From F1-60-MAGs104 sp964355975 (GTDB lineage Bacteria > Planctomycetota > Phycisphaerae > Phycisphaerales > SM1A02), in the NCBI GenBank assembly GCA_964355975.1, contig CAYHFW010000053.1, positions 1-11,341 on the forward strand: a DNA stretch of 11,341 nt, in the 5' to 3' direction. The notes beneath the pieces were generated by a model. That model did no database searches and had not been told where the DNA came from. It saw nothing but the letters and a program-made list of their open reading frames with translations. The position numbers and the translations under genes were made by a program. This document shows positions 5,535 to 11,341 of this stretch, in pieces (within the stretch, counting starts at the first letter, position 1; the number at the start of each line of letters is the position of its first letter).

Positions 5535-8258
5535 ATGCAAGAATCAACACAAAGTCTTCGTCAAAGTGCGCGCTTCGCTACTCGAATCGCTACCGCAACA
5601 TTCAGCGTGATGGTGCTCAGCGCGACGCTGCACGCGCAATCGTCGTTCGTCAACTTCGAATCTCCGCAGTCCCATCCGATCGATATCACGCCAGACGGCA
5701 CTCGGTTGCTCGTCGTGAATACGGCCGATGGGCAGCTTGACCAATTCGACATCGTCAAGGGTCAACTCATTCGACGCGCATCGATCGCCGTCGGAGTCGA
5801 CCCCGTTTCGGTGCGCGTGCGATCGAATTCGCAAGCGTGGGTGGTCAATCAGATCTCCGACTCTGTCAGCGTGATCGACCTCGCATCCTCACGCGTTGTT
5901 CGAACGATTACGGTTGGTGATGAGCCAGCCGACGTCGTCTTCTCGACGACGCCATCCCGTGCGTTCGTCTCACTTGCAGCATCATCGAAACTCGTCAGTT
6001 TCGACCCAGACGCGGCGACTCCAACTCTCACCACAACAGCAATCGTTGGCGCACAACCGCGCGCCCTCGCAACGAGTCCCGACGGCTCGAAGATTTACCT
6101 CGCGGTCTTTGAGTCAGGCAACAAGACTGTTGTCATTCCACGCACGACCGTCAATCTCGCATCGAGCCCATACGCCGGAGCGAATCCGCCACCAAACAGT
6201 GGCACCTCGTTCGACCCTCCGCGCACCGTTGGTCAACCAGTGCCTCCGCGCGTTGCGCACCTCGTTCGCAAGAACGCAGCGAGTCAGTGGATGGATGACA
6301 ACGCTCGCAATTGGACGAGCCTTGTCACTTGGGATGTTGTTGACAATGACATCGCTGTCATCGACGCGGCAACGCTCGCAACGACCTATGTCACTGGGCT
6401 GATGAACACGGTCGCAAGTGTTGGCGTGGCACCCAACGGCACGATTCTTGCGGTCGGCATCGAGCCAACCAACGAAATCCGTTTCGAGCCCAAGCTCGAT
6501 GGCAAGTTCGCACGCATGCGCGGCGCATTGATTGCGTCTGGCGGCTCAGGCACGCCAACTCTCTTCGACCTCAACCCGCATCTCAATTACGCAACGTCAA
6601 CGATTCCAGAGATGGAGCGATTCCAGTCGGTCGGCGACCCACGCGGCGTTGCGTGGCTACCCGATGGAAGCGCCGCGTTCGTTGCTGCACTCGGATCGAA
6701 TGCGATCATCAAAGTCTCCTCCTCAGGCGCGCGTCTCGCAAAGATCGACGTGGGCGAGGGCCCCAGCGGACTCGTCACGTCTCCATCAGGCGCATTCGTC
6801 TATGTGCTCAATCGATTTGACGCATCGGTGAGTTCAATCAACACGGCGTCGCTGGTCGAAACTGCACGGGTCCCACTGCACGATGCAACTCCCGCCATTG
6901 CGAAGGCTGGACGCAAGTTCATCTACGACACGCATCTCACCTCGGGGCTTGGTCACGTTTCGTGCGCAACATGCCACATCGACGGGCGCAGCGATCGCCT
7001 CGGATGGGACCTCGGAAGTCCAGCCGGCGCAGTCGAGTTGTTCGACGAAACATGCCAAGTTCCTGGATGCATCAGTTGGCATCCGATGAAGGGGCCGATG
7101 ACCACCCAAACACTCATGGGAATCATCGGCACCGAGCCGTTTCACTGGCGCGGCGAAAAAGATGACATCACAGAGTTCAATGCGGCCTTCACGCACTTGC
7201 AAGGGCGCGATGCAGAGCTCACGCCAGCCGAGATGGAATCGATGCGTCAGTACATCGCATCGCTCACATTCGGACCCAATCCAAATCGCAATCTCGAGAA
7301 CACTCTCAAGACATCGCTTCCAATCATTGGCGGAGTCGTCACCGGCCTCGGCGGCACTGGCAATCCATCGGCAGGGCAGAACATTTTCAATAACGCACAG
7401 ATTTTTGGAGCACCTCCAGGGCTCACCTGCGCGAACTGCCACTCGGGAATCACTGGCACCAATGGCATCGTCGACATTCCACCTCCAGGTGGCGAACCAC
7501 AGAATCGCAAGAACGCACCGCTGCGTGACATCTGGCGCAAGACTGGTGCAACCCGCGCATCGACGACGGCACTTCGAGGCTTCGGCTTCGATCACAATGG
7601 TGCGACTTCGACTCTGCAAGACTTGCTCTCAGTTGGGTTCGCTTTCCCTGGTGGTGCAACGGGCGCGCAGCAACGCCGCGACGTCGAAGCGTTCTGCCTC
7701 TCGTTCGGCACAGAAACTCCAGCAGGAGTCGGTGCGCAGGCATTCGCCAACGGTGTCAACAACGAGACCACGCGCGTCAATCAACTCATCACGATCGCCA
7801 ACGGCCCAACCGCTGCGCTCATTGTGAAGGGATCGATCAGCGGCATCGCGCGCGGATACGTCTATCAATCAGGGGCATTCAAGAGCGACCGCGCGGGCGA
7901 AGCAGCACTGACACCAACCGCGCTTCTCGCGCTCGCAGCGACTGGCAGCGAACTCACCTACACGCTCGTTCCTGTTGGATCGCAATCGCGCCTCGGCATT
8001 GACCGCGACCTAGACTCGTTCTTCGACGCAGACGAAGTTGCCGCTGGCAGCGATCCCGCCGACGCTTCGAGCACCCCTTCGGTGTGCGTAGGCGACGTCG
8101 CGCCACTCGGCGGCGATGGATTCGTCAACGGACTCGACATGGCGGTCGTGCTCACTGCATGGGGAACTTCAAGCGTGGGCGATCTCAACCGCGACGGAAC
8201 AACCAACGCCGCAGATCTCGCAGTGCTGCTCAGCGCGTGGGGAGCGTGCGCTCCGTAA
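5535..8258 (+). CDS. Exported YVTN beta-propeller / diheme cytochrome c protein with dockerin-like tail
   Basis: A 907-residue exported protein. Signal peptide: Arg-containing n-region to R17, hydrophobic 18-33, likely cut after LHA (34). Residues about 40-460 contain repeated blades of YVTN/YncE type (D-G-S-K-I-Y-L-A-V, VYVLNRFDASVSSIN). Then follow two c-type heme sites: CATCH at 477-481, in a GRKFIYDTHLTSG...SCATCH setting that resembles the first heme of MauG/cytochrome c peroxidases, and CANCH at 632-636. HPMKGPM, between them, could give an axial Met. Residues 823-834 (DRDLDSFFDADE) form a thrombospondin-3-like Ca2+ loop. Residues 851-907 hold two dockerin-like repeats bracketed by C851 and C905. 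It should be a periplasmic or surface redox protein; the substrate is unknown. The ATG is supported by GAGG 8 nt upstream. It converges on, and overlaps by 29 bp, the qNOR-family gene. A true peroxidase activity is not assured, since the domain order differs from MauG. Confidence 0.92.
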   Translation: MQESTQSLRQSARFATRIATATFSVMVLSATLHAQSSFVNFESPQSHPIDITPDGTRLLVVNTADGQLDQFDIVKGQLIRRASIAVGVDPVSVRVRSNSQAWVVNQISDSVSVIDLASSRVVRTITVGDEPADVVFSTTPSRAFVSLAASSKLVSFDPDAATPTLTTTAIVGAQPRALATSPDGSKIYLAVFESGNKTVVIPRTTVNLASSPYAGANPPPNSGTSFDPPRTVGQPVPPRVAHLVRKNAASQWMDDNARNWTSLVTWDVVDNDIAVIDAATLATTYVTGLMNTVASVGVAPNGTILAVGIEPTNEIRFEPKLDGKFARMRGALIASGGSGTPTLFDLNPHLNYATSTIPEMERFQSVGDPRGVAWLPDGSAAFVAALGSNAIIKVSSSGARLAKIDVGEGPSGLVTSPSGAFVYVLNRFDASVSSINTASLVETARVPLHDATPAIAKAGRKFIYDTHLTSGLGHVSCATCHIDGRSDRLGWDLGSPAGAVELFDETCQVPGCISWHPMKGPMTTQTLMGIIGTEPFHWRGEKDDITEFNAAFTHLQGRDAELTPAEMESMRQYIASLTFGPNPNRNLENTLKTSLPIIGGVVTGLGGTGNPSAGQNIFNNAQIFGAPPGLTCANCHSGITGTNGIVDIPPPGGEPQNRKNAPLRDIWRKTGATRASTTALRGFGFDHNGATSTLQDLLSVGFAFPGGATGAQQRRDVEAFCLSFGTETPAGVGAQAFANGVNNETTRVNQLITIANGPTAALIVKGSISGIARGYVYQSGAFKSDRAGEAALTPTALLALAATGSELTYTLVPVGSQSRLGIDRDLDSFFDADEVAAGSDPADASSTPSVCVGDVAPLGGDGFVNGLDMAVVLTAWGTSSVGDLNRDGTTNAADLAVLLSAWGACAP
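8085..8255 (+). repeat. Tandem dockerin-like Ca2+-binding repeats, Cys-bracketed
   Basis: The last 57 residues of the cytochrome contain two similar units, G-D-G-F-V-N-G-L-D-M-A-V-V-L-T-A-W-G and D-L-N-R-D-G-T-T-N-A-A-D-L-A-V-L-L-S-A-W-G. Each has a loop of the kind that binds Ca2+ in type I dockerins. C851 just before and C905 just after could form a disulfide. This layout resembles the 'GC-type dockerin' C-terminal module of planctomycete secreted proteins, where an anchoring or sorting role is suspected but not proven. Confidence 0.8.
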
Positions 8259-10467
8259 CGCGCGCGCGCAGATTGCGTGCACGGCTGATCACGAACCAAG
8301 CGATGGGGATGATTCCCCCGACGACGAAGATCGATCCGCCGATGGCACGAAGCCAAGTCGCCGTCTGGAAGAAATCTCCGTCGATCAGTTCTTGCGCCCG
8401 TGCGTGCCAGAGTCCATGCTCGAGTGCATCAGCGAGTTGATAGAGACCCGCTGGCAAGAGATCGAGCAGCACCATCAGCATGAGCCCGATGTTGATCGAC
8501 CAAAACGAAATGCGTATCAGCCGCTCATTCCACCGCTCGGGGTCGACGAGAAATCGCGAGCAAAACAGCACTGCGGCGATCGCGAGATTGCCATAGACCC
8601 CCATCAGAGCAGCATGCCCATGATTGACCGTGAGGTAGGTGCCGTGCTCGAAGTAGTTGACGATCGGCAGATTGATGATGAAGCCGAAGACTCCCGCACC
8701 GAGGAAGTTCCAAAAATTCACTGCGAGCAAGAACAGAAATGAATCACTCAGCACGAACGCGCCCGCACGACCGCTGTCTTCGCCGCTTCGCACCGTGAGC
8801 CGGCGGTATCGCCACGCCTCGAGTGCAAGCAGAAGCAGCGGCACGACCTGCAGCGTCGAGAACACGCTGCCCAGCGCAATCGCCGCGACCGGCTTCGCAT
8901 TCCAGTAGAAGTTATGCGAGATTCCGAGAATCCCAGAGCCCAAGAAGAGCAATGTCGCGAGAAACACCACACGCGATCCCGCCTGCAACGACACCAGTCC
9001 CATCAGAAACATCATGTAGGCGACGATCACTGTGGTGAACACTTCGAAGAACGCTTCGACCCACATGTGAACGACGCACCACCGCCAGAAATCGGCGATG
9101 ACAAAGTTGGTCGTTGGTGATGCGACGAAACTTGAGAGGTACAGGATCGAAATCGACACGACCGAGTAGAGCAGCCACGCTGGCAGAGACCACCAATCCC
9201 GCCCAGCCAAGAGCGGCGCCGTCGCGCGCAGAGTGATCACTGACCAGAGCACGAATCCGACGAGAAGTGCGATCTGCCAGACGCGCCCAAACTCGACAAA
9301 CTCCCACCCTTGATGGCCGAACCAGCGCCACCACTCGCCGAGCATTCCCATCGGTCCCATGTAGATCCCGACAATCGAACCGGCCACGAGAGTCGCGAGC
9401 GCGCCAAAGAGAATCCGCGCAAGCACTGCCTGTCCACGCGGCTCATGTCCGCTCATCAGGGGCAGTACGAAGAGCGATGCGCCGATCCAGCACGAGGCGA
9501 TCCAGAACAGCGAGAGTTGCACATGCCAACTGCGCACGATCGTGATGGGCAGCGTCACATCTGCCTGCCAGCCGAAACAGTTGACCACTCCCACGAAATC
9601 GTGGACTGTGAAAATACCAGCCAAAACTTGAAGAACCATCACAATGGCCGCGAGCGCGAAGAATGGATACGCCATGCGCTGCGATGCGCTTGCATTGAAC
9701 GAGGCCAATGTCAACGCCGACGCGAGCGGCTTCAACTCGCCGGTTGCGTCGATTGATGCAATGTCGCTGTAGCGACCGTAGAGATAGAGCACCCAGCCCA
9801 GTCCGAGCATGAATCCAAGCGCGCCGATCACGCTCCAGAACAAGACAGATCCAGAGGGATGGTTGCCCGCGAGGGGGTCGTAGGGCCAATTGTGTGTGTA
9901 CGAGTGAGTTGTCCCTGGACGCTCTGCAACGCAGACCCATCCGCCCCAGAAGAAAAAGTCTGCAAGGTCGTTGAGCACGGCGCCATCGGCGACGAGCCCC
10001 CGTGGTGTGAGACTTTCGGAACCTGTGCCGTTCAACAGTTCTGCGACGTGCTTGCGATACTCAGGAATCGCAGCGACAACGGCAGGGGGCAGGGTCACAC
10101 AATTGCACTCCTCGTCGTAGGTGTTCCTTCGCAGGTCGCGCCGCATCGCGCTCTCAGCCGCATCGGCCGAACCTCCTTCGTGCGACGCCACCAAGAGCGC
10201 CATCGTGTGCAGCGCGTCTGCCGTGAAGTCTGGGCCGCGCATCGCGCCATCGCCAAACATGCTGCCATATTCCATCAGCGCGAGCCGCTGAAAATCAACT
10301 TGTCCTCGCAGGATCGACGAAGCCTCGATGACTGGCGTGCCCGCCTCGTCGACAAACTGCGCAATCGGTGGTGCATGCCGGTAAGTCCCGACCCCAATCA
10401 CTAGGACGCCGGCGAATCCCGTAGCCAAAACCAAGAACATGATCTTCCACCAATGTCGTGGGTGCAT
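8230..10467 (-). CDS. nod: Putative nitric oxide dismutase (qNOR-family, altered FeB and quinol sites)
   Basis: A 745-residue inner-membrane protein of the quinol-NO-reductase branch of the heme-copper oxidase superfamily: one N-terminal helix, a periplasmic domain without CxxCH (about 30-205, with GPDFTADALH at 79-87), then a run of about 12-13 helices. Heme ligands are kept: H315 (RSWHVQL), H616 and H618 (NHGHAAL). At the FeB site H467, E471 and E475 are kept (HMWVEAFFEVF), and so is H518. However, the normally paired second His is N519 (SHNFYW), and the Glu of the next helix is Q540 (STLQVVPL). At the quinol site H289 is kept, but G293, C297 and G711 replace the Glu, Phe and Asp of qNOR. 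From memory of the Methylomirabilis oxyfera work, these substitutions distinguish Nod, proposed to convert 2 NO to N2 and O2, from NO reductase. GAGGAG lies 5 nt before the ATG. The alternative is an atypical NO reductase or an NO sensor or detoxifier. Family certain; dismutase function inferred. Confidence 0.87.
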   Translation of the reverse strand: MHPRHWWKIMFLVLATGFAGVLVIGVGTYRHAPPIAQFVDEAGTPVIEASSILRGQVDFQRLALMEYGSMFGDGAMRGPDFTADALHTMALLVASHEGGSADAAESAMRRDLRRNTYDEECNCVTLPPAVVAAIPEYRKHVAELLNGTGSESLTPRGLVADGAVLNDLADFFFWGGWVCVAERPGTTHSYTHNWPYDPLAGNHPSGSVLFWSVIGALGFMLGLGWVLYLYGRYSDIASIDATGELKPLASALTLASFNASASQRMAYPFFALAAIVMVLQVLAGIFTVHDFVGVVNCFGWQADVTLPITIVRSWHVQLSLFWIASCWIGASLFVLPLMSGHEPRGQAVLARILFGALATLVAGSIVGIYMGPMGMLGEWWRWFGHQGWEFVEFGRVWQIALLVGFVLWSVITLRATAPLLAGRDWWSLPAWLLYSVVSISILYLSSFVASPTTNFVIADFWRWCVVHMWVEAFFEVFTTVIVAYMMFLMGLVSLQAGSRVVFLATLLFLGSGILGISHNFYWNAKPVAAIALGSVFSTLQVVPLLLLALEAWRYRRLTVRSGEDSGRAGAFVLSDSFLFLLAVNFWNFLGAGVFGFIINLPIVNYFEHGTYLTVNHGHAALMGVYGNLAIAAVLFCSRFLVDPERWNERLIRISFWSINIGLMLMVLLDLLPAGLYQLADALEHGLWHARAQELIDGDFFQTATWLRAIGGSIFVVGGIIPIAWFVISRARNLRARVTERTLPTR

Positions 10468-10565
10468 GAAGGCTCCTCGAATAGCAGTTGACGAAATAGA
10501 GAGAGAAAACTCTGCTTATCCTAGCGAGCGTTGCCCGCTCGCCCGCGAGGTGGGACACGCTTTGC
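10468..10565. promoter_or_regulatory. Region upstream of the nod-like gene
   Basis: This 98-bp gap between the upstream minus-strand gene and nod holds a GAGGAG ribosome site (10473-10478, minus strand) 5 nt before the nod ATG. It also holds a hairpin at 10524-10542, described separately. I looked for an FNR/NNR-type TTGAT-N4-ATCAA palindrome and found none. No confident -35/-10 pair is visible, so nod could be transcribed from here or by read-through from the gene upstream. Confidence 0.5.
10524..10542. terminator. GC-rich hairpin before nod
   Basis: A perfect 7-bp stem, GCGAGCG (10524-10530) and CGCTCGC (10536-10542), closes a 5-nt loop. It lies 24 bp past the stop of the upstream minus-strand gene, the place for a terminator. 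On that strand it is followed after 15 nt by a TTTT, too far for a standard intrinsic terminator. It could instead be a 5'-leader structure of the nod transcript. Confidence 0.4.
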
Positions 10566-11341
10566 TTATGGCGCCCAGCCGCTGAGCACTGTCGTCATGT
10601 CGACACCGTCGACGACTCCGTCACCATTGATGTCGGCAGGGCCAGAGTTTGGACCCCAAGCCGAGAAGAGTGTTGTGAGGTCGGCGCCATTCACCGCTCC
10701 GTCATGATTGAGATCGGCTGGTGCGAACTGCGCCTCACCATGCTGTCCAAGTCCGTCAAACTCTGGCCCGAGGTGGCTCGTTCCGTTTCGCTTGCAGACA
10801 TACAAATCAGAAACGCGAGCCCCCGCCAGTCGTGCAGATGTCAAGCACATTCCGTCCGCGATCGAGGTATCGGTGACAGCCATCGCGAGCACCATCATGA
10901 ACCCCGAAGAGTCGTTGCGGATGTACTTCACGACCCCGCGCCCTGCCTCACTGCTGATGGTTGCCAAGTCGATGTCGCCATCTCCGTCGGGGTCAACTGC
11001 AACGAGGTCGAGCATCGTCGATCCAGCATCCATTGGAGTGCTCGACACGAACCCTCCAGGCAGTTGTTCGCCCGCGTTGCGAAACACTTGCAGCGACGCG
11101 CGCACGGTGATCGGCAGATTGGCTGGCGGAGGCGTGTGCCCAACGACAACCGACTGTGGTTGCGAATTGGCGACCACGACATCGGGGAATGCGTCTTCAT
11201 CGATCGGCTTGGCGACCACGCGAACTGGAATCCCAGCGACATCTTGTGTCTCGACAATTGGATTGCCGCCGCCGATGGCCGTTTGAACAGAATGCAGTAA
11301 CCCCAAACTTTCGTTCGTTTCGACCGAGTCGCGCTGGCAAC
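10566..11341 (-). CDS. Secreted VCBS/FG-GAP-like protein with dockerin-like tail (partial, N-terminus outside window)
   Basis: The frame stays open to the window edge, so the 258 or so residues seen are the C-terminal part of a longer protein; the TTG at 11306 is not needed as a start. The visible part is beta-rich and resembles FG-GAP/VCBS propeller proteins: F-P-D-V-V-V-A-N (surface of a blade) and D-P-D-G-D-G-D-I-D-L-A (a canonical Asp-rich Ca2+ loop). It ends in two dockerin-like repeats. Such proteins are exported and often surface-attached; the ligand is unknown. The short Cys-containing segments (GMCLTS, LYVCKRNG) could form one disulfide. It lies 98 bp upstream of nod on the same strand. 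A functional link is not evident, and cotranscription is uncertain because of the hairpin between them. Confidence 0.85.
   Translation of the reverse strand, partial: CQRDSVETNESLGLLHSVQTAIGGGNPIVETQDVAGIPVRVVAKPIDEDAFPDVVVANSQPQSVVVGHTPPPANLPITVRASLQVFRNAGEQLPGGFVSSTPMDAGSTMLDLVAVDPDGDGDIDLATISSEAGRGVVKYIRNDSSGFMMVLAMAVTDTSIADGMCLTSARLAGARVSDLYVCKRNGTSHLGPEFDGLGQHGEAQFAPADLNHDGAVNGADLTTLFSAWGPNSGPADINGDGVVDGVDMTTVLSGWAP
10569..10718 (-). repeat. Tandem dockerin-like Ca2+-binding repeats
   Basis: The last 50 residues of the partial protein hold two copies of one unit: ADLNHDGAVNGADLTTLFSA then WG, and ADINGDGVVDGVDMTTVLSG then WAP. They match the cytochrome's tail in plan but lack the bracketing cysteines. 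Both proteins flanking nod carry this module, which suggests a shared surface or periplasmic sorting or assembly route. Confidence 0.8.

Noticed and set aside
6957..7690. MauG or bacterial cytochrome c peroxidase as a firm call
   Set aside because: The first heme context is similar, but the heme spacing, the large N-terminal propeller and uncertain axial ligands do not allow a specific enzyme name.
8085..8255. Cellulosomal dockerin
   Set aside because: No cohesin, carbohydrate-active enzyme or CBM is nearby, and the repeat type is common on unrelated planctomycete secreted proteins.
10095..10110. C121-N-C123 in the periplasmic domain of the nod-like protein as a heme c site
   Set aside because: There is no CxxCH. 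As in qNOR, the domain has lost heme c.
8230..10467. Calling the gene an ordinary quinol-dependent NO reductase (norZ/qnorB)
   Set aside because: Five residues essential for FeB coordination, catalysis or quinol binding differ, all in the direction described for Nod.
10468..10565. FNR/NNR-type operator in front of nod (TTGAC seen on the plus strand near 10488)
   Set aside because: The matching half-site ATCAA/GTCAA at the right spacing is absent, so it is a chance half match.
10704..11300. Two plus-strand open frames opposite the partial VCBS-like gene
   Set aside because: The minus-strand frame has clear Ca2+-loop and dockerin-like repeats, and the plus-strand frames are compositional shadows.

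Overview
The window comes from a planctomycete-type bacterium, most likely of the Phycisphaerae. The best clue is the pair of secreted proteins (cytochrome at 5535-8258, partial protein at 10566-11341) that end in tandem dockerin-like Ca2+-binding repeats of the 'D-N-D-G ... L-x-S-A-W-G' type, a C-terminal signature that I know mainly from that group. Moderately high GC, weak or absent Shine-Dalgarno sites on several genes, a TPR-sulfotransferase and a planctomycete-style beta-propeller/cytochrome c protein agree with this. The assignment is an inference, because no rRNA or ribosomal gene is present.

Layout. (1) Bases 1-3701, plus strand: the tail of an unrecognised gene, an MFS transporter probably coupled to it through a GTGA overlap, a TPR-sulfotransferase, and a beta-carbonic anhydrase of the E. 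coli Can type. Gaps are 43 bp or less, so this is probably one transcription unit. (2) Bases 3727-5465, minus strand: a class I SAM methyltransferase followed by an exported lipocalin-like/YCII fusion, coupled through a TGATG junction. (3) Bases 5535-8258, plus strand: a large exported YVTN-type beta-propeller with two CxxCH c-type hemes and a dockerin-like tail. (4) Bases 8230-10467, minus strand: a 745-residue qNOR-family membrane protein whose 3' end overlaps the cytochrome gene by 29 bp. (5) Bases 10566-11341, minus strand: the C-terminal part of a secreted VCBS/FG-GAP-like protein with a dockerin-like tail, cut by the window edge. No gene-free stretch exceeds 100 bp.

The key result is gene (4). 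Its fold and heme ligands are those of quinol-dependent NO reductase, but it departs from that enzyme where nitric oxide dismutase (Nod, first described in 'Candidatus Methylomirabilis oxyfera') departs. One FeB-ligand His is Asn (H518-N519), the active-site Glu of the following helix is Gln (Q540), and three of the four quinol-site residues are changed (E to G293, F to C297, D to G711). In Geobacillus qNOR numbering these are H560N, E581Q, E332G, F336C and D746G. The constant offset between the two numberings (41 residues in the catalytic region, 39 in the quinol region) supports the alignment. The gene is therefore best read as a candidate nod, an enzyme proposed to split 2 NO into N2 and O2, in a planctomycete. 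The neighbouring diheme beta-propeller cytochrome may belong to the same periplasmic chemistry, but the sequence does not prove a link. Other denitrification genes that would supply NO are not in the window.
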